DNA of 41,936 nt from Flavobacterium sp. (GCA_030145825.1 JAIXHM010000003.1:1-41936), one strand, 5' to 3'; shown: positions 19,942 through 31,206, counted from the stretch's first letter. Numbers and translations are program-made. The notes: a model not told the origin generated them from the sequence alone.

Positions 19942-20004
19942 TTATGTTAATTGTTCATCGTTTTTAGTTTACTAACAATAAACCACAAACTCTAAACTAC
20001 AAAC
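19942..20004 (-). repeat. 7-nt-period GTT/AAC repeat filling the gap between two amidinohydrolase genes
   Basis: Minus strand: GTTTGTA GTTTAGA GTTTGTG GTTTATT GTTAGTA AACTAAA AACGATG AACAATT AACATAA (nine consecutive heptamers). Confidence 0.85.
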
Positions 20005-20007
20005 TTT

Positions 20008-20922
20008 TTAATCTCTAATTAACGGTAATGTTGAACATCTTAAAAGTCCTTCTTGTTTTGCAATTTCAGCATACGGAATTTCTTCTACAGTAAATCCATT
20101 ATCTCGTAACCAATTATTTAATCTTGTAAAGTTTTTTTCCGAAACTACAACATCAGGAGCAATAGAAAACACATTCGAATTCATGTGATACATTTCTTCT
20201 CTTTCGATATGAAATAAATTTTCTTTACCAAATAAATCTACTAAATACATATAATCTGCTTCTTCACGGAAGCCACTTTTATAGATTATACCTTTGTTTG
20301 GTCCTACAGGCTGAAAACAACAATCTAAATGTAATGCATTATCACGCGGTTCAATTTTAGATTTAACTAAATCAAATTCTTTAACAATTTTATTTGGAAA
20401 TAATTCTTTTAGATAATTTACGCCATGCATATTTGTTCTAGCCGTAATGTAGTCTTTATAATCTGAACCTTTATATGTTCCAACAAAAATATGGTTATTC
20501 CACAACATTACATCACCACCTTCTACATGAACTTCTTCAGGAGGTCGAACTACTTTTAACGGATCAATTTGATCAATAACATATTGTATTGCATCTAATT
20601 CTCTTTCTCTATCTGGCAAAATATTGGCTTTAATAAAAATATCATCAATTACGAAACCAATATCACGGGAAAAAATTTGATTGTAGTTTTCGATAGTTTC
20701 GGGCCGAAAAACTTGAACATTATATTTTTGAAACACTTGATTAAAAGCTTCCATTTCTTTCACCATATCTTCCTCAACAGGATAAGTTCCTGCTTTAATA
20801 TGTTCTAATGATTTTGGATCATATGCTTCATCTATTGTAGGTGTAGGTCCATTACTTACAGCAGTACCTAAAACTACAGCACGTAATCTAGATGTTTCAT
20901 CTTTTACATTTAACTGTAACAT
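20008..20922 (-). CDS. Arginine deiminase / dimethylarginine dimethylaminohydrolase-like protein
   Basis: FSRDIGFVIDDIFIKANI, EGGDVMLWNNHIFVG, LHLDCCFQPVG, C-terminal LLRCSTLPLIRD. Confidence 0.85.
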   Translation of the reverse strand: MLQLNVKDETSRLRAVVLGTAVSNGPTPTIDEAYDPKSLEHIKAGTYPVEEDMVKEMEAFNQVFQKYNVQVFRPETIENYNQIFSRDIGFVIDDIFIKANILPDRERELDAIQYVIDQIDPLKVVRPPEEVHVEGGDVMLWNNHIFVGTYKGSDYKDYITARTNMHGVNYLKELFPNKIVKEFDLVKSKIEPRDNALHLDCCFQPVGPNKGIIYKSGFREEADYMYLVDLFGKENLFHIEREEMYHMNSNVFSIAPDVVVSEKNFTRLNNWLRDNGFTVEEIPYAEIAKQEGLLRCSTLPLIRD

Positions 20923-21004
20923 AAAGTTTGGTTTAGTTTTCTAGTTTGATTTGTAGCAAAGATAGAAAAATAGCACTACTAGAAAAAAAGAGTTATAAAC
21001 AAAA

Positions 21005-21026
21005 AAATCCCGATTGCTCGGGATTT
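21005..21026 (-). terminator. Intrinsic terminator downstream of the citrate synthase gene
   Basis: AAATCCCGA-TTGC-TCGGGATTT hairpin flanked by A/T runs. Confidence 0.85.
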
Positions 21027-21029
21027 TTA

Positions 21030-22313
21030 TTATCTATCTTTTACTTCTTTGAAAGGTCTTAAAGGAGAACCTGTATAAACCTGACGCGGACGCCCAATAG
21101 GTTCTTTGTTTAAACGCATTTCTTTCCATTGTGCAATCCAACCTGGTAATCGACCAATAGCAAATAATACTGTAAACATTTCAACAGGAATTCCCATAGC
21201 ACGATAAATAATTCCAGAATAGAAATCTACGTTTGGATATAAATTTCTTGCTTTGAAATATTCATCTTCTAAAGCTACTTTTTCTAATTGCTTAGCAATA
21301 TCTAATAATGGATCATCAACACCTAAAGCTGATAAAACATCATCAGCAGCTTTTTTAATAATCGTTGCTCTAGGATCGAAGTTTTTGTAAACTCTGTGTC
21401 CGAATCCCATTAAACGGAAAGGATCGTCTTTATCTTTTGCTTTAAGAACGAATTTAGCTACATCACCTCCATTATCATGGATTTCTTGTAACATTTCTAA
21501 AACCGCTTGGTTAGCACCACCATGTAATGGTCCCCAAAGAGCAGAAACTCCAGCAGAAATAGATGCAAATAATCCTGCATGAGAAGAACCAACAATTCTT
21601 ACAGTTGAAGTAGAACAGTTTTGTTCATGATCAGCGTGAAGAATGAATAATTTATCTAAAGCACTAACAACTTTTGCATCTGCTTTATAAGGGCCAGTTG
21701 GTAATTCAAACATTAAACGCATGAAATTCTCTACATAGCCTTTAGTGTTATCATAATAATTTAATGGATAACCCATTCTTTTTCTATAAGTCCAAGTTGC
21801 AATAACTAAGAATTTACCCATAGTTTTACAAACTGCCTCATACATTTCTTTTTCATTATCAACATTAACAGATTTAGGATTAAAAGCTGTTAAAGCACTT
21901 GTTAACGATGATAAAACACCCATTGGGTGAGCAGTTTTAGGGAAACCATCAATGATATTTTTCATTTCTTCATTTACAAGTGTGTACTTGCGAATATCAT
22001 TTTCAAATTTCTCTAATTGAGCAGTAGTTGGTAATTCACCAAAAACTAATAAATAAGATACTTCAAGGAAGTTTGCTTTATCAGCTAAATCTTCAATAGC
22101 ATATCCTCTATAACGCAAAATTCCTTCTTCACCATCTAAGAAAGTAATTTCACTTTTACATGAACCTGTATTTTTGTATCCCGGATCAATTGTGATTGCT
22201 CCTGTTGCACCACGCAACTTTTCAACATCGATAGCAACTTCGTTTTCAGTTCCTACAATCACAGGAAACTCATACTTATTACCATCTAACTCTAATATTG
22301 CAGTTTTAGACAT
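21030..22313 (-). CDS. gltA: Citrate synthase
   Basis: MSKTAILELDGNKYEFPVIVGTENE, GILRYRGYAIEDLA, LHADHEQNCSTSTVRIVGSSHA, MGFGHRVYKNFDPRA. ATG at 22313. Confidence 0.96.
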   Translation of the reverse strand: MSKTAILELDGNKYEFPVIVGTENEVAIDVEKLRGATGAITIDPGYKNTGSCKSEITFLDGEEGILRYRGYAIEDLADKANFLEVSYLLVFGELPTTAQLEKFENDIRKYTLVNEEMKNIIDGFPKTAHPMGVLSSLTSALTAFNPKSVNVDNEKEMYEAVCKTMGKFLVIATWTYRKRMGYPLNYYDNTKGYVENFMRLMFELPTGPYKADAKVVSALDKLFILHADHEQNCSTSTVRIVGSSHAGLFASISAGVSALWGPLHGGANQAVLEMLQEIHDNGGDVAKFVLKAKDKDDPFRLMGFGHRVYKNFDPRATIIKKAADDVLSALGVDDPLLDIAKQLEKVALEDEYFKARNLYPNVDFYSGIIYRAMGIPVEMFTVLFAIGRLPGWIAQWKEMRLNKEPIGRPRQVYTGSPLRPFKEVKDR

Positions 22314-22413
22314 ATATATTAATATTTTTTTATAATGAAACTCTGCGAATTTAATCAATTTCAATCGATTTCTAAAGAATTTAATATTATTTTATGCTTA
22401 ATTATTATATATA

Positions 22414-22445
22414 AAAAAACCCAACACATTGATGTTGGGTTTTTT
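22414..22445 (-). terminator. Intrinsic terminator downstream of enolase
   Basis: AAAAAACCCAACA-CATTGA-TGTTGGGTTTTTT, 13-bp perfect stem. Confidence 0.88.
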
Positions 22446-22461
22446 AAATTATTTTTATAAA

Positions 22462-23787
<1,326 letters not shown>

Positions 23788-23855
23788 TTAAACAAAAATA
23801 TAACTATTATTTTTAATAATTTTTATTTCTAAAAAAACTTATAAACGATAACGTT

Positions 23856-24965
23856 TTAGTTTTTTGAAGCTTTAATATTTTCAATAAATTGATCGAAAAG
23901 GTATGAAGAATCGTGAGGCCCTGGACTCGCCTCTGGATGATACTGAACTGAGAAACAGTTTTTAGATTTCATTCGCATTCCTGCAACTGTTCCGTCATTC
24001 AAATGCATGTGAGTTAATTCGAAATCATTATTCTTATCTAACTCTTCTTTTGAAACCGCAAAACCATGGTTTTGAGACGTAATTTCTCCTTTTCCTGTGA
24101 TTAGGTTTTTAACAGGGTGGTTAATTCCTCTATGTCCGTTAAACATTTTATAGGTAGAAATTCCGTTTGCTAAAGCTATTACTTGATGTCCTAAACAAAT
24201 TCCGAACAAAGGTTGGTTTTCATTTAAAATATCACGAGCTACTTGCTGAGCTGATGCTAATGGTTCAGGATCTCCAGGACCATTTGACAAGAAATAACCA
24301 TCAGGATTAAACGATTTCAAATCATCATAAGATGCGTTAAAAGGAAAAACTTTTATATAACAATCTCTTTTAGCTAAATTTCTAAGAATATTAGTTTTAA
24401 TACCTAAATCTAAAGCTGAAATTTTAAAGGTTGCATTTTCGTTGCCAAAAAAGTAAGGCTCTTTTGTTGAAACAACAGATGCTAACTCTAACCCATTCAT
24501 ATCTGGGACTTCAGCTAATAAAGTTTTTAATTCTTCAATTGGAGTACCATCAGTACAAATTACAGCATTCATAGCTCCATTATCTCTAATATAACTCACC
24601 AAAGCCCTTGTATCCACATCAGAAATTACGATTAAATTTTGTTTTTCGAAATAATCGAATAAACTTTCAGAGGCAACTGTACGTGAATAATTGAAACTAA
24701 AATTTTTACAAACCAAGCCAGCTATTTTCACTCCGTTCGACTCAACTTCTTCAGAATTTATGCCATAATTACCAATATGCGCATTTGTAGTGACCATTAT
24801 TTGTCCATAATAAGATGGATCAGTAAAAATTTCTTGATAACCAGTTGTCCCGGTATTAAAAGCAACTTCACCAAAAGTTTTCCCCTCAATACCAATTGAT
24901 TTACCATAAAAAATTGTTCCATCTTTTAGCAATAAAACTGCTTGTTTTCGATTTGTGTATTTCAT
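23856..24965 (-). CDS. carA: Carbamoyl-phosphate synthase small subunit
   Basis: AVLLLKDGTIFYGKSIG, FLSNGPGDPEPL, PLFGICLGHQVIAL, QYHPEASPGPHDSSYLFDQF. ATG at 24965 preferred. Confidence 0.96.
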   Translation of the reverse strand: MKYTNRKQAVLLLKDGTIFYGKSIGIEGKTFGEVAFNTGTTGYQEIFTDPSYYGQIMVTTNAHIGNYGINSEEVESNGVKIAGLVCKNFSFNYSRTVASESLFDYFEKQNLIVISDVDTRALVSYIRDNGAMNAVICTDGTPIEELKTLLAEVPDMNGLELASVVSTKEPYFFGNENATFKISALDLGIKTNILRNLAKRDCYIKVFPFNASYDDLKSFNPDGYFLSNGPGDPEPLASAQQVARDILNENQPLFGICLGHQVIALANGISTYKMFNGHRGINHPVKNLITGKGEITSQNHGFAVSKEELDKNNDFELTHMHLNDGTVAGMRMKSKNCFSVQYHPEASPGPHDSSYLFDQFIENIKASKN

Positions 24966-25033
24966 TGTTGTGTTGTTGTAATTATTGTGCAAATTTAATT
25001 CTATTTCAAACTATTTAAAAATAAAAAATAAAA

Positions 25034-25061
25034 AAAGGATAAACTAAGAAGTTTATCCTTT
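25034..25061 (-). terminator. Intrinsic terminator downstream of the secreted orphan protein gene
   Basis: AAAGGATAAACT-AAGA-AGTTTATCCTTT; minus strand followed by a T-run. Confidence 0.85.
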
Positions 25062-25065
25062 GAAC

Positions 25066-25725
25066 TTACAATGTATTATAATATGTAATAATCTTTATTA
25101 CATCTTTTTCATTCGAAAAAGATAATTTATTTCTTTTTGCAAAGTCTTTAACTTCTTTTTCTTTGTCACTCATATGATTGATTATATCATTTTTTTTCAA
25201 TTTAATATCGAAAATTTTATCATTTAACCTTATCACATAATGTTCAACCTTAATAATTTCTTCAGGTGTTAACTCATCATGTGTTAAAGGATTGAATACC
25301 GCATCTTTAGTTTTTAAGCTATACTTAATATATAAACCAACTTTTCCAGCGATTAATTCTTTCATAAATTCAGAATCAATCAATTTAAAAGTAGAATTCA
25401 TTATTCTCACCTTTTCAATACCCTCACTATTAAATTGAAAAACTGAATCATTAGAAATTTTGGCTTCTAATTTTTTACTTTTAATATTATAATTTAAATT
25501 GGTAACTCTAAAAACATTTCCATTTTCAGAATGTATATTAGCAAAATTTTCCCATTTTTCAAATAAATAATTAGAACCTTTAATGTTTTTATTAATTTTC
25601 GATGCAGGAATCCAAAAGCCAGATGTTAATAAATCACCGGTACTTTGTGTTCTATAGTTTTCACTATCCTGAGAAAAAACAAAACCAGAAAAGAAACCGA
25701 AAACTAAAAGAAAAAAACTTTTCAT
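25066..25725 (-). CDS. Uncharacterised secreted protein
   Basis: Signal peptide MKSFFLLVFGFFSGFVFSQ; own terminator; no recognised domain. Confidence 0.8.
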   Translation of the reverse strand: MKSFFLLVFGFFSGFVFSQDSENYRTQSTGDLLTSGFWIPASKINKNIKGSNYLFEKWENFANIHSENGNVFRVTNLNYNIKSKKLEAKISNDSVFQFNSEGIEKVRIMNSTFKLIDSEFMKELIAGKVGLYIKYSLKTKDAVFNPLTHDELTPEEIIKVEHYVIRLNDKIFDIKLKKNDIINHMSDKEKEVKDFAKRNKLSFSNEKDVIKIITYYNTL

Positions 25726-25761
25726 AAATTATTATTTTTTAAATTTTGGTAAATATAAAAA

Positions 25762-25792
25762 AAAAGGGATGAACTAACAGTTCACCCCTTTT
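25762..25792 (-). terminator. Intrinsic terminator downstream of rplQ (end of alpha operon)
   Basis: AAAAGGG-a-TGAACT / AGTTCA-c-CCCTTTT hairpin with flanking A/T runs. Confidence 0.75.
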
Positions 25793-25813
25793 ATATTTAA
25801 CATAATTTCATGA

Positions 25814-26299
25814 TTATTCTTGAGTTTCTGAAGTTTCAGAAGCATCAGCTGCAGGTGCTTCAGGAGCAGCAGTTTCAGCTTTTTTAGATCTACCACGACG
25901 AGTAGTTTTCTTAACTTCTTTCTTACCTCCGTTGTAAACTGTATTGAAGTCTACTAACTCAATCATTGCCATATCAGCGTTATCTCCTAAACGGTTACCT
26001 AACTTGATGATACGAGTGTATCCTCCTGGACGGTCACCAACCTTAGCAGCAACTTCTCTGAACAACTCAGTTACAGCATATTTATTTCTTAAATAAGAAA
26101 AAACAATACGTCTGTTGTGAGTAGTATCTTCTTTAGATTTTGTTACTAAAGGTTCAACAAACTGCTTTAAAGCTTTAGCCTTAGCAACTGTAGTATTAAT
26201 ACGTTTGTGCTCAATTAACGAACACGCCATATTAGCTAACATTGCTTTTCTATGACCTGTTTGTCTACTTAAGTGATTTACTTTTTTTCCGTGTCTCAT
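25814..26299 (-). CDS. rplQ: 50S ribosomal protein L17
   Basis: [34 protein letters not shown]; low-complexity Ala/Glu/Lys-rich C-terminal extension. Confidence 0.98.
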   Translation of the reverse strand: MRHGKKVNHLSRQTGHRKAMLANMACSLIEHKRINTTVAKAKALKQFVEPLVTKSKEDTTHNRRIVFSYLRNKYAVTELFREVAAKVGDRPGGYTRIIKLGNRLGDNADMAMIELVDFNTVYNGGKKEVKKTTRRGRSKKAETAAPEAPAADASETSETQE

Positions 26300-26315
26300 G
26301 ACGTTTCTATTTAAC

Positions 26316-26357
26316 CTTCATCTTGCATCAATCCTTTATGGAGCGCAAAATATGAAG
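26316..26357 (-). promoter_or_regulatory. Structured rpoA-rplQ spacer, candidate leader of rplQ
   Basis: CTTCAT / ATGAAG and TTGC / GCAA nested stems spanning most of the 62-bp gap. Confidence 0.4.
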
Positions 26358-26361
26358 TAAT

Positions 26362-27354
26362 TTATTCTTTATCTAATTTATATTTGCTTAAATCCATTCC
26401 GAAGTTTAAACCTTTAGAAGCTACTAATTCATCTAGCTCAGTTAAAGATTTCTTACCGAAATTACGGAATTTCATTAAGTCGTTTTTGTTGAAAGAAACC
26501 AAGTCTCCTAATGTATCAACTTCTGCCGCTTTTAAACAATTTAATGCTCTCACTGATAAATCCATATCAACAAGCTTAGTTTTTAATAACTGACGCATGT
26601 GTAAAGATTCTTCATCATAAGATTCAGTTTGAGCAATTTCATCAGCCTCCAATGTAATTCTCTCATCAGAAAACAACATAAAGTGATGAATCAACGTTTT
26701 AGCTGCTTCAGTTAAAGCATCTTTTGGATGTATTGAACCATCGGTAATGATTTCGAAAACTAATTTTTCATAATCAGTTTTTTGCTCAACACGATAGTTC
26801 TCAATTGAATATTTTACATTTTTTACCGGTGTATAGATAGAATCTGTAAAAATAGTACCAATAGGTGCATTTGCTTTTTTGTTTTCTTCAGCAGGAACAT
26901 AACCTCTACCTTTTTCGATAGAAAGCTCCATGTTGATAGTTGTTTTACTATCTAAATTACAAATTACTAAGTCTGGATTTAAAACTTGAAAACCAGAAAT
27001 AAATTTTTGGAAATCTCCAGCTGTAATTTGCTCTTTACCAGATAATGAAATTGAAACTGATTCATTATCTACATCTTCAATTTGACGTTTAAAACGTACT
27101 TGTTTAAGATTTAAAATAATTTCAGTTACATCTTCAACTACTCCAGTAATTGTAGAAAATTCATGCTCTACACCTTCAATTCTTACTGAAGTAACAGCAT
27201 GACCTTCTAATGAAGATAGTAATACTCTTCTTAATGCATTACCAACAGTCAATCCGTATCCCGGTTCTAAAGGTCTAAATTCAAATTTACCTTCAAAATC
27301 GGTTGAATCGATCATGATAACTTTATCGGGCTTTTGAAAATTAAATAATGCCAT
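26362..27354 (-). CDS. rpoA: DNA-directed RNA polymerase alpha subunit
   Basis: [40 protein letters not shown]-terminal [21 protein letters not shown]. Confidence 0.99.
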   Translation of the reverse strand: MALFNFQKPDKVIMIDSTDFEGKFEFRPLEPGYGLTVGNALRRVLLSSLEGHAVTSVRIEGVEHEFSTITGVVEDVTEIILNLKQVRFKRQIEDVDNESVSISLSGKEQITAGDFQKFISGFQVLNPDLVICNLDSKTTINMELSIEKGRGYVPAEENKKANAPIGTIFTDSIYTPVKNVKYSIENYRVEQKTDYEKLVFEIITDGSIHPKDALTEAAKTLIHHFMLFSDERITLEADEIAQTESYDEESLHMRQLLKTKLVDMDLSVRALNCLKAAEVDTLGDLVSFNKNDLMKFRNFGKKSLTELDELVASKGLNFGMDLSKYKLDKE

Positions 27355-27373
27355 ATTGGACTAAAGTCAATTA

Positions 27374-27979
27374 TTATTTGTTATACAACTCAACGATTAG
27401 TTGCTCTTTAATGTTTTCAGGAATCTGAATTCTTTGTGGAACAGCTACAAAAGTACCTTCTTTAGTATCATTGTTCCAAGTAATCCACTCGTATACAGCA
27501 GATGCGCTAGATAAAGAGCGATCGATTACATCTAAAGATTTAGATTTTTCACGAACCGCGATTTTATCTCCTGGTTTTAAATGATATGAAGGGATATTTA
27601 CAACTTCCCCATTTACAGTAATATGACGGTGAGAAACAATTTGACGTGCAGCTCTTCTTGAAGGAGCAATACCCATTCTGTAAACAACATTATCTAAACG
27701 AGCTTCACATAATTGTAATAAAATTTCACCAGTTACCCCAGATGCAGCAGATGCTTTTTCATATAAGTTTCTGAATTGTTTTTCTAAAATACCATAAGTA
27801 TATTTAGCTTTTTGCTTTTCCATTAACTGAACAGCATATTCAGATTTTTTACCTCTTTTACGAGCTAAACCATGTTGCCCTGGAGGGTAATTTCTTCTTT
27901 CGAAAGATTTATCGTCACCGAAAATTGCTTCACCAAATTTACGTGCGATTTTAGTTTGTGGACCAGTATATCTTGCCAT
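27374..27979 (-). CDS. rpsD: 30S ribosomal protein S4
   Basis: [21 protein letters not shown]...[11 protein letters not shown]4 domain [31 protein letters not shown]. Confidence 0.99.
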   Translation of the reverse strand: MARYTGPQTKIARKFGEAIFGDDKSFERRNYPPGQHGLARKRGKKSEYAVQLMEKQKAKYTYGILEKQFRNLYEKASAASGVTGEILLQLCEARLDNVVYRMGIAPSRRAARQIVSHRHITVNGEVVNIPSYHLKPGDKIAVREKSKSLDVIDRSLSSASAVYEWITWNNDTKEGTFVAVPQRIQIPENIKEQLIVELYNK

Positions 27980-27995
27980 TTTAAAAAAAATTATA

Positions 27996-28050
27996 AAGGT
28001 AGGGATTATGAATTCAGGTCTATATCCTTCGATAATCGTAAACCTACCTT
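27996..28050 (-). promoter_or_regulatory. Structured rpsK-rpsD spacer, candidate S4 leader RNA
   Basis: Outer perfect 8-bp stem AAGGTAGG / CCTACCTT (27996-28003 / 28043-28050), inner GATTA / TAATC (28004-28008 / 28033-28037), further GAA / TTC. Confidence 0.5.
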
Positions 28051-28067
28051 AGTTTATACTAAAAAAA

Positions 28068-28451
28068 TTATACTCTTCTTCTCTTTGGAGGACGACATCC
28101 ATTGTGAGGAATTGGAGTAACATCAATAATTTCTGTAACTTCGATACCACCATTGTGGATAGAACGAATTGCAGATTCTCTACCGTTACCTGGACCTTTA
28201 ACGTAAACTTTTACTTTTTTAAGTCCTGCCTCAAGTGCTACTTTTGCACAATCTTCTGCTGCCATTTGAGCTGCATATGGAGTATTCTTTTTAGAACCTC
28301 TAAAGCCCATTTTACCAGCTGAAGACCAAGAAATAACTTCCCCTTTTTTATTAGTTAAAGAGATAATGATGTTATTAAAAGTAGCATTAATATGTGCTTC
28401 TCCTGAAGATTCAACGATAACTTTACGTTTTTTTGCTGTAGTCTTAGCCAT
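28068..28451 (-). CDS. rpsK: 30S ribosomal protein S11
   Basis: [45 protein letters not shown]...[13 protein letters not shown]. Confidence 0.99.
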   Translation of the reverse strand: MAKTTAKKRKVIVESSGEAHINATFNNIIISLTNKKGEVISWSSAGKMGFRGSKKNTPYAAQMAAEDCAKVALEAGLKKVKVYVKGPGNGRESAIRSIHNGGIEVTEIIDVTPIPHNGCRPPKRRRV

Positions 28452-28463
28452 ATTACTTACTTA

Positions 28464-28838
28464 TTATTTAGTTGCTTTTTTCTTGTTAGCAACAGTTTTT
28501 CTCTTACCTTTTCTAGTTCTAGAATTATTCTTAGTTCTTTGACCTCTTAATGGAAGTCCAGCTCTGTGACGAATTCCTCTTTGACATCCAATATCCATTA
28601 AACGTTTGATGTTTAATTGAATTTCTGAACGCAATTCACCTTCAATCTTGAAATAAGAAACAGCCTCACGAATTGCGCTGATTTCATCATCATTCCAATC
28701 TTGAACTTTTTTATCTTCACTCACTTGAGCTTTAGCTAAGATTTCTTTAGCTCTACTTTTACCTATACCAAAGATATAAGTTAAAGCAATTATTCCTCTT
28801 TTTTGTTTAGGTACATCTACCCCTGCGATTCTTGCCAT
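28464..28838 (-). CDS. rpsM: 30S ribosomal protein S13
   Basis: [34 protein letters not shown]...[24 protein letters not shown]. Confidence 0.99.
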   Translation of the reverse strand: MARIAGVDVPKQKRGIIALTYIFGIGKSRAKEILAKAQVSEDKKVQDWNDDEISAIREAVSYFKIEGELRSEIQLNIKRLMDIGCQRGIRHRAGLPLRGQRTKNNSRTRKGKRKTVANKKKATK

Positions 28839-28840
28839 AA

Positions 28841-28957
28841 TTATCCTTGTCTTTGTTTAAATCTAGGATTCTTTTTATTGATCACGTATAATCTTCCTTT
28901 TCTACGTACGATAATGCACTCTGCACTTCTCTTTTTTACTGATGCTCTTACTTTCAT
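28841..28957 (-). CDS. rpmJ: 50S ribosomal protein L36 (38 aa, not in the ORF track)
   Basis: Translated by hand: [38 protein letters not shown], between rpsM and infA. Confidence 0.97.
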
Positions 28958-28967
28958 TTTAATAGCT

Positions 28968-29183
28968 TTAGTATCTGTATGTAATTCTTGCTTTTGACAA
29001 ATCGTAAGGGCTCATTTCAAGTTTCACCTTGTCTCCTGGTAATAATTTAATATAATGCATACGCATTTTACCAGAAATATGAGCTATTACAACATGTCCA
29101 TTTTCTAATTCAACTCGAAACATAGCATTTGATAATGCTTCTACAATTGTTCCGTCTTGTTCTATTGCTGATTGTTTTGCCAT
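28968..29183 (-). CDS. infA: Translation initiation factor IF-1
   Basis: [71 protein letters not shown]. Confidence 0.99.
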   Translation of the reverse strand: MAKQSAIEQDGTIVEALSNAMFRVELENGHVVIAHISGKMRMHYIKLLPGDKVKLEMSPYDLSKARITYRY

Positions 29184-29188
29184 AAATA

Positions 29189-30532
29189 TTAAGCTACTGC
29201 CTTTCTATTTTTACCACTTTTCATCAAACCATCATAATGTCTATTCAATAAATATGAATTTATTTGCTGAATAGTATCAATTGCAACTCCAACCATAATT
29301 AACAAAGAAGTTCCACCATAGAAATAACCCCATGCTCCTTGAACGTTTAATAAGCTTACCACTATTGCAGGTAATATTGCTATTAAAGCTAAGAATAATG
29401 AACCAGGGAAAGTAATTAAAGACATTAACTTATCTAAATAATCACTTGTCTCAACACCTGGTCTAACGCCTGGGATAAAACCACCACTTCTCTTTAAATC
29501 GTCAGCCATTTTGTTTGTTGGTACAGTAATTGCGGTGTAAAAATACGTAAAAATAACGATTAATAAACCAAACACTATATTATAAACCAATCCAAATGGA
29601 TTGTTAAACATTGTTGTTAACGATTGAGCCGTTTCAGATTCTTTAGCAAAACCTGAAATTGCAGCTGGAATAAACATGATAGCTTGTGCGAAAATGATTG
29701 GCATAACTCCAGAAGCATTTAACTTCAACGGAATAAATTGTCTTGCACCATCTTGCTCAAAATCTCCAGAAACTGTTCTTCTTGCATATTGTACAGGCAC
29801 TTTACGCACTGCCATTACTAATAATATAGATGTAATAATTACTAAGAACCATAAGATTACTTCAATAATTATCATCATTGCTCCACCACCAACTTCTTGA
29901 GATGTTCTTGACATCACCTCTTGAATAAAGGCCTGTGGCATTCTAGCAATAATACCTACCATGATCAATAATGAAATACCATTACCAATACCTTTATCAG
30001 TAATTTTTTCACCTAACCACATTGCAAAAATAGTTCCTGTAACTAAAATTAAAACAGAAGAAAACAAGAATGCAAACGAGCTAAACCCTAATAAAAAAGC
30101 ATCACTTGGTAGTGTTCTATACAAGTTATAGATATAACCTGGCCCTTGAACTAGAGTAATTAAGATAGTTAACCATCTTGTAATTTGGTTGATTTTTTTT
30201 CTACCGCTTTCTCCATCACTTTGTAATTTTTGCAAATAAGGAATTGCAATTCCCATTAACTGAACTACAATCGATGCAGAAATGTATGGCATAATACCTA
30301 AAGCAAATACAGAGGCTTGCGAAAACGCGCCCCCTGTAAATACATTTATTAACCATCCGATACCACCTTCTGTTTGATTAGTAAGATTTCCTAATTTAGT
30401 AGCATCAATACCTGGAAGTGTTACTTGCGCACCAAAACGATACACTAATAACAAACCTAGAGTTAATAAAATTCTATTTTTTAACTCTTCAATTTTCCAA
30501 ACATTGATAAAAGAATCTATAAATTTCTTCAT
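29189..30532 (-). CDS. secY: Preprotein translocase subunit SecY
   Basis: [57 protein letters not shown]. Confidence 0.98.
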   Translation of the reverse strand: MKKFIDSFINVWKIEELKNRILLTLGLLLVYRFGAQVTLPGIDATKLGNLTNQTEGGIGWLINVFTGGAFSQASVFALGIMPYISASIVVQLMGIAIPYLQKLQSDGESGRKKINQITRWLTILITLVQGPGYIYNLYRTLPSDAFLLGFSSFAFLFSSVLILVTGTIFAMWLGEKITDKGIGNGISLLIMVGIIARMPQAFIQEVMSRTSQEVGGGAMMIIIEVILWFLVIITSILLVMAVRKVPVQYARRTVSGDFEQDGARQFIPLKLNASGVMPIIFAQAIMFIPAAISGFAKESETAQSLTTMFNNPFGLVYNIVFGLLIVIFTYFYTAITVPTNKMADDLKRSGGFIPGVRPGVETSDYLDKLMSLITFPGSLFLALIAILPAIVVSLLNVQGAWGYFYGGTSLLIMVGVAIDTIQQINSYLLNRHYDGLMKSGKNRKAVA

Positions 30533-30545
30533 GTTACTAAAAGGA

Positions 30546-30998
30546 TTATAATGTTACAACTTCTCCTCCAGCAGCTTCTATAGCAGCTTTTGCAGACGCA
30601 GTAAACTTGTGAGCACTTACTTTAAGTTTAGCTTTTAGCTCACCTCTTCCTAAAATCTTTACTAAGCTATTTTTTGTAGCTAAACGATTCTCTACTAACA
30701 CGTTGAAGTCAACTGTATCAGTAACTAAACCATTGTCTACTAACAATTGTAATGTATCTAAGTTTACACCTTGATACTCAACTCTATTTATATTTTTAAA
30801 TCCAAACTTAGGTACACGTCTTTGAAGTGGCATTTGACCTCCTTCAAAACCAATTTTCTTAGAATAACCAGAACGTGACTTAGCTCCTTTGTGACCTCTT
30901 GTTGAAGTACCACCTTTACCAGAACCTTGTCCTCTACCTACTCTTTTATTTTGGTTGTGAACTGAACCTTCAGCTGGCTGTAAGTTACTTAAATTCAT
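30546..30998 (-). CDS. rplO: 50S ribosomal protein L15
   Basis: MNLSNLQPAEGSVHNQNKRVGRGQGSGKGGTSTRGHKGAKSRSGY. Confidence 0.99.
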   Translation of the reverse strand: MNLSNLQPAEGSVHNQNKRVGRGQGSGKGGTSTRGHKGAKSRSGYSKKIGFEGGQMPLQRRVPKFGFKNINRVEYQGVNLDTLQLLVDNGLVTDTVDFNVLVENRLATKNSLVKILGRGELKAKLKVSAHKFTASAKAAIEAAGGEVVTL

Positions 30999-31009
30999 AA
31001 CGAAAATTA

Positions 31010-31192
31010 TTATTTAGTTTCTTCTACAGAAACTAAGTGTTTAACTTTATTTACCATTCCAAGGACTGCAGGACTTGCGTCATGCTCAACAACTCGTCCT
31101 AATTTTCTTAACCCTAAAGAATCTAAAGTTCTTTTTTGGGTTTCTGGACAGTTAATTCTACTTTTAACTTGTTTTACTAAAATTTTTGCCAT
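31010..31192 (-). CDS. rpmD: 50S ribosomal protein L30
   Basis: KILVKQVKSRINCPETQKRTLDSLGLRKLGRVVEH. Confidence 0.98.
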   Translation of the reverse strand: MAKILVKQVKSRINCPETQKRTLDSLGLRKLGRVVEHDASPAVLGMVNKVKHLVSVEETK

Positions 31193-31206
31193 TTTCCTTG
31201 AATTTT

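Noticed and set aside
27872-28322. Plus-strand ORFs 27872-28120 and 28104-28322 over rpsD/rpsK
   Set aside because: Antisense to conserved r-proteins. The non-coding part (27980-28067) is better explained as an rpsD leader.
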